Notes under the pieces: model-generated
The model's database searches: none
What the model saw: only the letters and a program-made list of their open reading frames with translations
What the model was told of the DNA's origin: nothing
Position numbers and translations under genes: made by a program
NCBI RefSeq assembly: GCF_020421205.1
Contig: NZ_JAIZZH010000001.1
Location: 1,347,691 to 1,411,690 of the forward strand
From: Hymenobacter pini
GTDB lineage: Bacteria > Bacteroidota > Bacteroidia > Cytophagales > Hymenobacteraceae
Direction: 5' to 3'
DNA length: 64,000 nt
Shown here: positions 8,900 through 16,634 of the stretch, piece after piece
Position numbering within the stretch: the first letter of the stretch is position 1
Layout of the letters: each line of letters begins with the position of its first letter

Positions 8900-9301
8900 A
8901 TGAAAGCTTTGTTTGTTGCCCTGTTTTTGTTGGGAACCTGCACAATGGCGCAGGCCCAGATGAAGGACCGCTACGCCGAACGTCCCGGAGACCCTGAGCC
9001 TTTTGCCGTTCAGGTTGAACAGATGACCCGGCAGATGAGCCAGCAACTCCATCTGAATGAGGCACAAATTATTCAGATGCGCGCTGTGAACCGGATTAAA
9101 GTTTCCCGAGCCGAGGAAATTCAATGGCAATTCCAGGACAATACGGAGCAGCGCACCGCTCACCTCGCCGAACTGGAAGCCCAGTACGAAAATGAATGCC
9201 GCCGCATCCTGACGCCTTCCCAGCTAAGCATGCTGCATGATGATAAGCAGCACGACAGCGTGCCAGTGCCCGTAAACTCTACGGAGGGAGGGTTGGGCTA
9301 A
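8900..9301 (+). CDS. Small secreted helical protein, Spy/CpxP-like in style
   Basis: A 133-residue protein with a clear signal peptide (MKALFVALFLLGTCTMAQAQ). The ATG at 8900 was chosen because it begins the signal peptide; an upstream in-frame ATG at 8840 would put 20 poorly fitting residues in front. The mature part is charged and helical, with two MTRQMSQQLHLNEAQ/RRILTPSQLSMLH segments that recall the LTxxQ motifs of small periplasmic Spy-like chaperones. The likeness is by eye only and the family is not certain. Confidence 0.7.
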   Translation: MKALFVALFLLGTCTMAQAQMKDRYAERPGDPEPFAVQVEQMTRQMSQQLHLNEAQIIQMRAVNRIKVSRAEEIQWQFQDNTEQRTAHLAELEAQYENECRRILTPSQLSMLHDDKQHDSVPVPVNSTEGGLG

Positions 9302-9325
9302 GCAACCCGCCGCCGGCCATTTGTA

Positions 9326-9367
9326 GAAGGCCGTCTATCCAACTTGGATGGGCGGCCTTCCTTTTTG
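9326..9367 (+). terminator. Hairpin terminator
   Basis: GAAGGCCG...CGGCCTTC stem with a small inner stem (TATCC/GGATG) and CTTTTT, 24 bp downstream of the small secreted protein gene. Confidence 0.8.
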
Positions 9368-9444
9368 CTAGTGCGGACGAGGCAGCCGAAGCGCCCAACG
9401 AGGATTGAATGATCAGCTTGCAACTAACTATTGGAATAGTTTAA

Positions 9445-9891
9445 TTATTGCTTTTGCAGAACCGGTGTGATCATCTCAGTAATGGTACCGGTAGCACCGC
9501 TGCGTAGCAACAGGCGGTTTTGGGCAGAACGAGGATGACCGGGTTGGCAGTGCATGCCGGGAGCTACGTAGTAGATGTATACCTTGTCGCTCTGCTCACC
9601 AAGCTCCTCCTCATCGGGATGGCCGAGTAAGGCGGTTACATCGTTGATTCTGGCGCCGTACAGGTCATTGCGGTGCTTCTCGAGCACGGGTAGCAACGCG
9701 CGGCGCTGGTTTTGGCAACCGTATGGATCAGCCCGCCAGGTAGTTGAATTAAAATCTGGCAGCTCGGGCAGAGAGTGGCCACAACTGGAGAAAACGAAGC
9801 CAGCAGCTAGCAGAAAAAAGGAGGGAAGCCGGAGAAAGGAAACGATTTGCACTGGTAAGTAGTTGAGCCGGATGATGTTGGTTTGAAGCAA
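9445..9891 (-). CDS. Probable lipoprotein, unknown function
   Basis: A 148-residue protein with an N-terminal hydrophobic stretch (SFFLLAAGFVFSSC) ending in a lipobox-like Cys, so a lipoprotein. The first ATG gives a long N-region; an internal GTG at VQIVSFLRLP is a plausible alternative. The mature part has INDVTALLGHPDEEELG followed by YIYYVAPG, a pattern similar to small SmpA/BamE-like folds (a helix, then strands, with the phrase xVxxLLGxP). This resemblance is an inference. No partner genes are close. Confidence 0.7.
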   Translation of the reverse strand: MLQTNIIRLNYLPVQIVSFLRLPSFFLLAAGFVFSSCGHSLPELPDFNSTTWRADPYGCQNQRRALLPVLEKHRNDLYGARINDVTALLGHPDEEELGEQSDKVYIYYVAPGMHCQPGHPRSAQNRLLLRSGATGTITEMITPVLQKQ

Positions 9892-9970
9892 AAGTACTAT
9901 TTTTGGTCAGCCCAACGTTCTGTTAGGTGTTAAACTGCCTCTTGTTACTTCGCCCCGACTATTCTAGCCG

Positions 9971-10786
9971 ATGACGAACTTGCCGACGGTTGCTGCCGGA
10001 CTTTTTCTTGCGTGTTTTCTTGGATTGACATCGAACAAGGTACTAGCTGCCAGCGAACCAGCACGCTCCGCTGCTGTTGCTGCCCCCGTGGCGCTGAACG
10101 CTGCGGAGCGAGCGTATTATACGGCTGCCTTTGAGCAGCATGTTGCCGCCACGTACGCGCAGGCGCAGTTGGTGCAAGCTGGTTTGCCTGCCGATACGTT
10201 TCGGAAAGCGCTGATTGGGTTTTATAGCCTGCAACAGCGCGGCTTGGTGAGCGGCACCTGCCATGTGTTGACAATCGTCGATTTTGGCCGTTCCAGCACG
10301 CAGGAGCGGTTCTGGGTGGTTGATCTGGCAACCGGGCGCCTGATACATCACTCGCTGGTGGCGCACGGCAAAAACACCGGCGAAGAGTACGCCCGTACAT
10401 TTTCAAACCAGGAAGGCTCCGAAATGAGCAGCCTGGGCTTCTACGTTACCGGCAACACCTACCAAGGCAAGCACGGGCTTTCGTTGCGGCTTCAGGGGGT
10501 AGATGCGGGGTACAATACCAACGCGCTCAGCCGCTCCGTGGTGGTACATGGGGCCGACTACGTAAGCCGGGAGTTTGTGCGCCAGCATGGCCGGCTGGGA
10601 CGTAGCCAAGGGTGCCCGGCACTGCCTACCGCCCAAGCCCCCGCTATTATCAGAACCATTCAGGGCGGTACGGTGCTGTTTGCCAACGCCCCGGCGCAAA
10701 CGGCTTACCAATCGGAATGGCTCGGGCTGGACCGGGCCCTGGTAGCCTTTGCTCAGCAGAAGAAACTTGTACTGCGCGCCAGCTAA
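9971..10786 (+). CDS. Murein L,D-transpeptidase catalytic-domain family protein (YkuD_2 type)
   Basis: A 271-residue exported protein: a signal peptide up to about residue 27 (VLAASEP), a helical region, then a YkuD-like catalytic domain. The core SVVVHGADYVS (His193) and GRLGRSQGCPALP (Cys215, preceded by Ser-Gln-Gly) match the HG...GRSxGCPA motif of L,D-transpeptidase-type enzymes that act on peptidoglycan peptides. It belongs to the PF13645-like subgroup, whose exact reaction is less certain than that of classical Ldt enzymes. Located in the periplasm by its signal. It ends at a strong bidirectional terminator. Confidence 0.88.
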   Translation: MTNLPTVAAGLFLACFLGLTSNKVLAASEPARSAAVAAPVALNAAERAYYTAAFEQHVAATYAQAQLVQAGLPADTFRKALIGFYSLQQRGLVSGTCHVLTIVDFGRSSTQERFWVVDLATGRLIHHSLVAHGKNTGEEYARTFSNQEGSEMSSLGFYVTGNTYQGKHGLSLRLQGVDAGYNTNALSRSVVVHGADYVSREFVRQHGRLGRSQGCPALPTAQAPAIIRTIQGGTVLFANAPAQTAYQSEWLGLDRALVAFAQQKKLVLRAS

Positions 10787-10806
10787 GATAAGTTCACTAC
10801 ACACAA

Positions 10807-10863
10807 TACGCCACTCGGCCCCGCCTTCGGATGTTGATTCCGAAGGCGGGGCCGAGTGGCGTA
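10807..10863. terminator. Bidirectional terminator, 25-bp perfect stem
   Basis: Arms 10807-10831 and 10839-10863 are perfectly complementary around a 7-nt loop, between the converging ends of the L,D-transpeptidase-like gene and the 64-residue membrane protein gene. Flanking T runs are lacking, but the position fits transcription termination both ways. Confidence 0.85.
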
Positions 10864-10879
10864 TAGACCGGAACAGTAG

Positions 10880-11074
10880 CTAGGCCCGGTCGCCGGTGGT
10901 GCGGACGAGGTTGATGCCGGCGAAGAAGAAAATCAGGCCGACAACGAAGGGTACCAGGGAGTTCATCTTGCCTAAGCCCAGGCCACCCAGGCCCAAATAG
11001 CCCAGGGCACCCAGAATGATACCGACAATGCCCAACACGGTAAGGATGCTGCCGAAGGTGCGTTTCTGATTCAT
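10880..11074 (-). CDS. Small two-helix membrane protein
   Basis: A 64-residue protein starting MNQKRTFGSILTVLG. It has two glycine-rich hydrophobic helices (about residues 8-29 and 38-56) and a short charged tail (VRTTGDRA). The frame stays open upstream to 11260, but that part lacks protein-like composition and overlaps the divergent M48 gene start region, so the internal ATG at 11074 is taken. This type of small membrane protein is common in Hymenobacter-like genomes; function unknown. Confidence 0.75.
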   Translation of the reverse strand: MNQKRTFGSILTVLGIVGIILGALGYLGLGGLGLGKMNSLVPFVVGLIFFFAGINLVRTTGDRA

Positions 11075-11266
11075 AATAAAGAAAATTTCGGTGGAGGAGA
11101 GAAGCTGCGCACTACGTGGCAGCCGGGATACCGCCTCATACGCAGGCCACCCAAATTTAGGTTTCGGTGGGGCTGGTAACCCTGCGGAAAGTGGCGCGTT
11201 ACAAGGCGCACGGGGCTTTCCGTCCCGCGTACACTCATTTCTCCCTTTCCCATAGTTCACTTAATC

Positions 11267-12076
11267 ATGAGAGGCAACCTACGGTACATAATAGCCCTGG
11301 TAATGGCCGCTTTTGCGTTCATTCCGTATTACTGCAACACCCAGAAAAACGAAGTAACCGGGGAAGTGCAGCACGTGGATATGTCGGCGCAGCAGGAAAT
11401 TGCACTGGGCCTGCAGGCTGCCCCCGAAATGGCCCAACAGTACGGCGGAATTCACCCCGACCAGCAGGCGGGCGCGGCAGTGGAGCGTATTGGCCAGCAG
11501 GTGGTGCGCAGCACCAAAGCGGCCCAAACGCCTTACAAATTTCAGTTTCATTTGCTGGCCGATGAAAATACCATCAATGCTTTCGCTTTGCCCGGCGGCC
11601 AAGTATTCATTACCGCTGGCCTGCTGAAAAACCTGAAAACGGAGGGCCAAGTAGCCGGGGTTTTGGCGCACGAAATCGGCCACGTGGTGGCACGTCACTC
11701 GGCTGAGCAGATTGCCAAGTCTCGCCTGACAAACGGCCTCACGGGGGCCGCCGCCATTGGCCTCTACGACCCAGACCGCCCCGGTACGGCCGCCAGTGCT
11801 GCGGCGGCGGCCATGGTTGGCAAGCTGCTCACCCTACGCTACGGTCGGGAAGACGAGCTGGAAGCCGATAAGCTGGCCGTTGATTTCACGCCCCCGGCTG
11901 GTTACGACCCCCGCTCTATGATTCAGGTGATGGAAGTGCTGCAGCGGGAGGGCGGCGGTAGCAACCCACCGGAGTTTCTGAGCACGCACCCCAACCCCGG
12001 CAACCGAATCCAGGAGCTGCAGCGGGATATTGCTGCCGACTTTCCGCAGGGCCTGCCCGCTAATCTGAAGCCTTAA
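11267..12076 (+). CDS. M48-family zinc metalloprotease, membrane-anchored or lipoprotein
   Basis: A 269-residue peptidase with the zinc motif HEIGH (His135, Glu136, His139) in VLAHEIGHVVARH and the third ligand region GREDELEADKLAVDF. The substrate-side motif NAFALPGGQVFITAGLL is also typical of M48 (BepA/YfgC-like) periplasmic proteases. The N-terminus is a hydrophobic segment (YIIALVMAAFAFIPYYC), either a signal anchor or a lipoprotein signal ending at Cys23. It ends with the STHPNPGNRIQEL motif shared with other bacterial M48 proteins. Probably involved in envelope protein quality control. Confidence 0.92.
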   Translation: MRGNLRYIIALVMAAFAFIPYYCNTQKNEVTGEVQHVDMSAQQEIALGLQAAPEMAQQYGGIHPDQQAGAAVERIGQQVVRSTKAAQTPYKFQFHLLADENTINAFALPGGQVFITAGLLKNLKTEGQVAGVLAHEIGHVVARHSAEQIAKSRLTNGLTGAAAIGLYDPDRPGTAASAAAAAMVGKLLTLRYGREDELEADKLAVDFTPPAGYDPRSMIQVMEVLQREGGGSNPPEFLSTHPNPGNRIQELQRDIAADFPQGLPANLKP

Positions 12077-12081
12077 GGCAT

Positions 12082-12122
12082 CAAAAGCTCCCCGGTTGCC
12101 ATGTGCAGTCGGGGAGCTTTTG
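12082..12122 (+). terminator. Rho-independent terminator
   Basis: CAAAAGCTCCCCG and its complement (13-bp arms) right after the M48 protease stop codon. Confidence 0.9.
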
Positions 12123-12161
12123 GTATTAGGTAAGTACGGTGATTAACTCTCTTGAATCTCT

Positions 12162-13064
12162 ATGGCTCCTGCTCAATTGCGGCATCTGCTGTTCGTATTG
12201 AACCCCATTTCCGGCGACGTCGATAAATCAACGCTGGAAGCTACCATTGGCGCTTACTGCACGGAGCGAGGACGGACCGTTGGTTTTTTTTACACCACCG
12301 GCGAACAAGACCTGGCAGAATTGCAACAACTCCTGGCTGCCCGCTCCTACGATGCTGTATTTGCGGCGGGGGGTGATGGCACTGTTAGCCTGGTTGCGGA
12401 AGCATTACACGGCACTTCACTGCCGTTGGGTATTCTGCCCCTAGGTTCTGGCAATGGCTTGTCGAAAGACCTGGGGATTCCGCAGGATGTGGAAAGTGCC
12501 CTGCGCCTAACCTGGGACTATAAGGTGCGGATGCTGGATACATTGCAGGTAGGGGGGCGTTTCACCGCGCACTTGGCAGACCTGGGCTTTAACGCACTGA
12601 TAGTGGAGCGGTTTGACCAAGGCACGGTGCGCGGCCCGGGGGCATACGTACGCATTGCCACTCAGGAATATGCTGCCTACGAGCCCGCCACGTACCGAAT
12701 CGAAACCGACCAGGAAACCTGGGAGGGTCCGGCTTTCATGGTGACTATTGCCAACGCCAATACGTTCGGCAGTAACGTGGTCATCAACCCCGACAGCCAG
12801 CTCGATGACGGGCAGTTTGAAATCTGCCTGATTGCGCCTTTTCCTAACACCGCCGCGCCCGCGTTGCTTTACCGGTTGTACGCCAGCGAGTTTGACGCCT
12901 CAGACTACACCCAGCGGCTGCGGTGTCGGCGGGCTTGCATTACGATACCCGGTACCGCGGATGTACTGGTACAGATTGATGGCGAGCCGCACCGGTTAGC
13001 AACGCCCATCCAGGTAGAAATTCAGCCGGCTAGTTTGCGCGTGCTGGTGCCGGCTAACGACTGA
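12162..13064 (+). CDS. Diacylglycerol kinase-like lipid kinase (YegS/BmrU family)
   Basis: A 300-residue protein of the DAGK catalytic family. The N-terminal NPISGDVDK motif, the AAGGDGTVSLVAEAL nucleotide-binding signature (about residues 68-82), and LPLGSGNGLSKDLG (about 95-108) are all diagnostic. The C-terminal beta-rich lobe contains NANTFGSNVVINPDSQLDDG, another conserved stretch, and IDGEPHRL. These enzymes phosphorylate diacylglycerol or related lipids. Its 3' end overlaps the convergent metallophosphoesterase gene by 11 bp. Confidence 0.92.
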   Translation: MAPAQLRHLLFVLNPISGDVDKSTLEATIGAYCTERGRTVGFFYTTGEQDLAELQQLLAARSYDAVFAAGGDGTVSLVAEALHGTSLPLGILPLGSGNGLSKDLGIPQDVESALRLTWDYKVRMLDTLQVGGRFTAHLADLGFNALIVERFDQGTVRGPGAYVRIATQEYAAYEPATYRIETDQETWEGPAFMVTIANANTFGSNVVINPDSQLDDGQFEICLIAPFPNTAAPALLYRLYASEFDASDYTQRLRCRRACITIPGTADVLVQIDGEPHRLATPIQVEIQPASLRVLVPAND

Positions 13065-14298
13065 AAAACTGCTCCAGCCGATCAGACAGTGGCACCATGG
13101 GAGGCGTGGCGGCCGGGAGCGGAAATAGCTGGAGCCGGAAAACCTCGGAGGTAGCCTCTGGCTCCAATACTCGCAACCACGTTTGCCCGGGGTAATAATC
13201 GAGACTGAAAAACCCCGTGTGCTCGTGCACGAACGTTGCCTTGCCACCCTTCTGCACGAAGGCGGTTTTGCTGCCCGAGCCGCTCACCAGATAGTGGCCG
13301 CCGTGCCGTTGAAAGTACTGCAGGTTGTGGTCGTGGCCAGCGGCGTACACCACGTTGGGAAACTCGTGGAGTACCCGTAACAGGCGGCGGCGCATTTTGC
13401 GGTAGCGGGGGTGAGCCATGTCCTCGGCGGCCCCCACCAGCTTGCGGTACAGCGGCAGCAAGGAGCCAATGATGGGGAGCGGCAGATACGCCTGCTTGTG
13501 CACCGTAGTAAGCGGAAAAACGTGCTGCTTAGCCGTGAACTTGCCTCCGTGAAGCGCATTGGAATACAGCGGGTGATGCCCGGCTACCAACACCCGCTGG
13601 TGGCGGTTTGCCTCCAGCAACTGGCGCAACTCCCGAAAAGGAGCTTTGGAATCAGCGGCTGGTTTGGGGCCGCGCTGCACCCACCATTGGGTATTCAGCA
13701 CCACTAGCAGCAGCCCATCGGCCAGCTGCAGTGTTACGGGGCCCGGCGCACCGTTGGCTGGTAGAAAATGGGCGGTTGGCAACTGCTGGCGGGCGTAAGC
13801 CTCCTGGCGGAGCAGGTATTCCCACCCATCGGGCCGGCCTTTATTCCAATCGTGGTTGCCGCCGAGCAGCACCACGTTGCCGCTGAACCGGCGCAGCGCA
13901 TCCAGGAGCGCCGTAAACCGGGCTTCCGCCAAGGCCCGCTTGGGGTGGTCGGGGGCAGGCATGCCCACGGGGTAAATGTTGTCGCCGAGAATGATGATGG
14001 TACCGTGGGGGCCGGTTTCGTCCTGCCAGTGGGCCAGCAGTTCCAGTACCGGGTCGGGGCCGCTGGTGGCCACGGCGCCTGGGTCGCCTAGCAGCGCTAC
14101 CCGGTGCATTGGGGCCTGAGAGGGTGGTTGGTGGCTTGCCCAGTTGTTGTGTGCTGGTGCCACGTAGGGGCGGCGGCGGTAGCGTCGCTCAGCCAGGTAC
14201 CGCCGCAGCAGCCACAGGAGCAGCAGGCCGGCAAGTAGCAAGAGGACAATGACTACACTTGACGAAACAGACACGGGAGGCAAGGTGCGTGGGTACAT
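13054..14298 (-). CDS. Membrane-anchored metallophosphoesterase
   Basis: A 414-residue protein. Residues 13-31 (VVIVLLLLAGLLLLWLLR) form one transmembrane helix, followed by a basic stretch. The calcineurin-like domain shows the metal-binding motifs in order: ALLGDPGA (variant of the first motif), LGDNIYP, LGGNHDWNKG, VAGHHPLYS and AAGHDHNLQ, the last being the GHxH-type ligand site. Substrate unknown. A variant Asp at the first metal motif (GDPG rather than GDxH) is usual in membrane-bound Bacteroidota relatives. The 3' end overlaps that of the lipid kinase gene. The gene may follow the LON-domain gene (38 bp gap). Confidence 0.9.
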   Translation of the reverse strand: MYPRTLPPVSVSSSVVIVLLLLAGLLLLWLLRRYLAERRYRRRPYVAPAHNNWASHQPPSQAPMHRVALLGDPGAVATSGPDPVLELLAHWQDETGPHGTIIILGDNIYPVGMPAPDHPKRALAEARFTALLDALRRFSGNVVLLGGNHDWNKGRPDGWEYLLRQEAYARQQLPTAHFLPANGAPGPVTLQLADGLLLVVLNTQWWVQRGPKPAADSKAPFRELRQLLEANRHQRVLVAGHHPLYSNALHGGKFTAKQHVFPLTTVHKQAYLPLPIIGSLLPLYRKLVGAAEDMAHPRYRKMRRRLLRVLHEFPNVVYAAGHDHNLQYFQRHGGHYLVSGSGSKTAFVQKGGKATFVHEHTGFFSLDYYPGQTWLRVLEPEATSEVFRLQLFPLPAATPPMVPLSDRLEQFFSR

Positions 14299-14336
14299 TC
14301 CGTGTACGCAACACGGCCCTGATTTGCTGCCACCGC

Positions 14337-14969
14337 CTAAAAGGCAGGAGGGGTAAGGTTCTTGAAATGGCCGTTCAGCCGCACCCGTTCCTTCAGCCGC
14401 TCGGTTTCCTGAAGCACTGGCAGCACGGTTTCCAGGTGTTGAAGTACCAGCTGTTGGCGTTCAATTTCGGTTTCCGCTTCCAGTAGCTGGTACTCCTGCT
14501 CCGTGCTCATGCCCAAGTGGTGAGCTACATCGTAGGGTCGAAAATTTTCGGGCAGTTCCAGTAGTAGGCGCTGCAGCCCCAGAATGCTGTATAGTTGCTG
14601 AATAAGCTGCCGGGTTTGGTGGTACATGGTCACATCGGCTGCCAGATCGTCGGGGAGGGGCTCCACGGTGGCTCCGGCGTACAGCTTGCCGGGTAGCTCA
14701 TGAAAGAACTCCCGCACTCGAAACAAGCCCACGGCCTTCGTCCGGATGTCCGATTCGCCGGTGCTATACGTTTTCTCTATGCCCACCAGCCGCATTTCGG
14801 TGCCAATGGTGCTCACGCCGCCGTTGATGTAGGGCGGGATGCCAAACGTGATACCTTCCTGCACGCAATCCTGAATCAGCTGTCGGTAACGGGGCTCGAA
14901 GATGTGGAGATTAAGCTTTTCGCCGGGAAACACCACGAGATTGAGCGGAAACAGGGCCAGTTGGCGCAT
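14337..14969 (-). CDS. LON peptidase substrate-binding (N-terminal) domain protein
   Basis: A 210-residue protein beginning MRQLALFPLNLVVFPGEKL, the classic start of a stand-alone LON substrate-binding domain, followed by HIFEPRYRQLIQDC. The C-terminal half is helical with YQLLEAETEIERQQLVLQHL, which corresponds to the helical arm of this family. There is no ATPase or protease domain. The ATG at 14969 was chosen because it starts the domain; an upstream ATG at 15023 adds residues that do not fit. Function of such stand-alone proteins is unclear (proposed substrate recognition). Confidence 0.9.
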   Translation of the reverse strand: MRQLALFPLNLVVFPGEKLNLHIFEPRYRQLIQDCVQEGITFGIPPYINGGVSTIGTEMRLVGIEKTYSTGESDIRTKAVGLFRVREFFHELPGKLYAGATVEPLPDDLAADVTMYHQTRQLIQQLYSILGLQRLLLELPENFRPYDVAHHLGMSTEQEYQLLEAETEIERQQLVLQHLETVLPVLQETERLKERVRLNGHFKNLTPPAF

Positions 14970-15212
14970 AGCGGATGGGCGGGTTGAGAGGGGGCAGGTG
15001 AGGCAAATAGGTAGGAGTGCCAATATGGGTAAATAATTATGACTCTGCCCACAAATGGGGTTGAGACGCCATGGAGGTGACCCAACAGGTATGCCGGAAA
15101 TAGTAAAAAACGTCCCGGCAACGTGGCAGCTCTGGCGGAGCCGCTATTTTTGCGCTAAGCATGGCTTCCGAGCCTTGCTACCCATTCCGCTCAGCTCACA
15201 CAACTTCAACCC

Positions 15213-15956
15213 GTGACGGATTACCGATTACTAGCCCGCCGAACCGGCCGGATAGCCGCTCAGGTACTGGCTGCCCTGTTTCTTACCTCGGTGGCCTGGG
15301 TGCTGGCGTACCGGTGGGTGAGCCCCCCGGCCACTTGGCTGATGCTCGACCGGCGCGCCCACGCGCCCGTGGGCAAAGGGTACTACGGTATTCGGGAGGA
15401 GGACCGCCGCATTCGGTATAGTTTCCGCACGCTTGAGGAGGTTTCGCCGCAGCTGCCGCTGGCCTTGGTAGCCGCCGAAGACCAGCGCTTTCTGTTGCAC
15501 CACGGCTTTGATGGAGATGCCCTGTTGAAAGCAGCCAAATCGAATATGAGCGGTAAAAAGCAGTTGCGCGGCGGCAGCACTATTTCCCAGCAAGTGGCCA
15601 AAAACGTATTTCTGTGGCACGGCCGCAGCTACGTGCGCAAGGCCGCCGAAGCGTACTTCACGCTGCTCATCGAGTTGCTCTGGAACAAGCGCCGCATTAT
15701 GGAAATGTACCTGAATGTGGCCGAAATGGGCGACTGTATCTTCGGAGCGGAGGCGGCTTCCCAGCAGTATTTTCATAAATCGGCCAGTAAGCTAAGCCCC
15801 CAGGAGGCGGCGCTGTTGGCGGGCGTGCTGCCCAACCCGTTGCGGTTCCGGGCCAGCAACCCCGGCCCGCAGGCCCGCGCCAAGCAGCGCCGGGTGCTGC
15901 GCCGGATGCGGCAGCTGCGCGGCTCTGTGTACGTGCAGGAGTTGATGGAAGAATAA
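15213..15956 (+). CDS. mtgA: Monofunctional peptidoglycan glycosyltransferase
   Basis: A 247-residue GT51 enzyme that polymerises glycan strands from lipid II. After one N-terminal membrane anchor (about residues 13-33), the conserved motifs follow: LVAAEDQRFLLHHGFD (motif 1, catalytic Glu), RGGSTISQQVAKNVFLW (motif 2), then LLIELLWNKRRIMEMYLNV (motif 3) and GAEAASQQYF. No transpeptidase domain is present, so it is the monofunctional type. The start codon is GTG, read within CCCGTGACGG; there is no ATG in reach. Confidence 0.95.
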   Translation: MTDYRLLARRTGRIAAQVLAALFLTSVAWVLAYRWVSPPATWLMLDRRAHAPVGKGYYGIREEDRRIRYSFRTLEEVSPQLPLALVAAEDQRFLLHHGFDGDALLKAAKSNMSGKKQLRGGSTISQQVAKNVFLWHGRSYVRKAAEAYFTLLIELLWNKRRIMEMYLNVAEMGDCIFGAEAASQQYFHKSASKLSPQEAALLAGVLPNPLRFRASNPGPQARAKQRRVLRRMRQLRGSVYVQELMEE

Positions 15957-15974
15957 GCCATTGTATTTTTTGCC

Positions 15975-16011
15975 AAGCCCCGCTGCTGACTAGTTCGGTA
16001 GCGGGGCTTTT
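15975..16011 (+). terminator. Rho-independent terminator
   Basis: AAGCCCCGCT arms around a 17-nt loop, then TTT, 18 bp after the mtgA stop. Confidence 0.8.
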
Positions 16012-16044
16012 GGTTATTTGGCGCTCCACAATCTTTTTCTGCCC

Positions 16045-16494
16045 ATGAAATACCTGCTCTTAGCGGCCGGCCTTACCGTAGCTACCGCCTGCTCCACTTC
16101 CCGGCAACTCTCGGCCACGGCTGCAGCAACTGCCCGTCAGGATATTTTGCGGGTGCTGACCACCCAAACGGCCGCCTGGAACCGCGGCGACGTGGCCGGG
16201 TTCATGCAGGGCTACTGGCAGAATGATTCACTGGTGTTCATCGGCAAAAGCGGGCTTACCTACGGCTGGCAACGTACGCTGGATAACTACCGGCGCAGCT
16301 ACCCAACCCCCGCCGCCATGGGGCAGCTTGATTTCTCCAACCTCCGTATTCAACCTATCAGCCCCGATGCCGCCCAGGTAATTGGCCGCTGGCACCTAGC
16401 CCGCCCCACCGTCGGCGACCTGCAAGGCCATTTCCTCTTGGTGATGCGCCGCATCAACGGGCAGTGGGTAGTAGTGGCCGACCATTCCAGCTAG
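16045..16494 (+). CDS. Nuclear-transport-factor-2-like (SnoaL/DUF4440) lipoprotein
   Basis: A 149-residue protein with a lipoprotein signal (MKYLLLAAGLTVATAC, Cys16). The mature part has the cone-shaped NTF2-like pattern: a first helix ending in AAWNRGDVAGFMQGYW, DSLVFIGKSGLTYGW, and a final strand pair HFLLVMRRINGQWVVVADHSS, which is the normal DUF4440/SnoaL ending. Such domains bind small ligands or act as simple enzymes; no catalytic assignment is possible. The start at 16045 begins the signal peptide. Confidence 0.85.
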   Translation: MKYLLLAAGLTVATACSTSRQLSATAAATARQDILRVLTTQTAAWNRGDVAGFMQGYWQNDSLVFIGKSGLTYGWQRTLDNYRRSYPTPAAMGQLDFSNLRIQPISPDAAQVIGRWHLARPTVGDLQGHFLLVMRRINGQWVVVADHSS

Positions 16495-16524
16495 GTAGGG
16501 ACGACAGGTGATAGGGAAGAAAGT

Positions 16525-16607
16525 CTGTAATCCTGAGCGGAGCGAAGGACTTTGTTACGTGCGCTGTATTAGCGTGATAAGATCCTTCGCTCCGCTCAGA
16601 ATGACAG
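16525..16607. repeat. Imperfect inverted repeat with CTGAGCGGAGCGAAGGA core
   Basis: The arm at 16525-16550 and the arm at 16582-16607 are nearly complementary (CTGAGCGGAGCGAAGGA is exact). The motif has the look of the interspersed intergenic repeats common in Hymenobacter genomes. It lies between converging genes and could also work as a terminator hairpin, though it has no T run. Confidence 0.6.
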
Positions 16608-16634
16608 TGCGTTTTCTACTTAACTGTTATTCAA

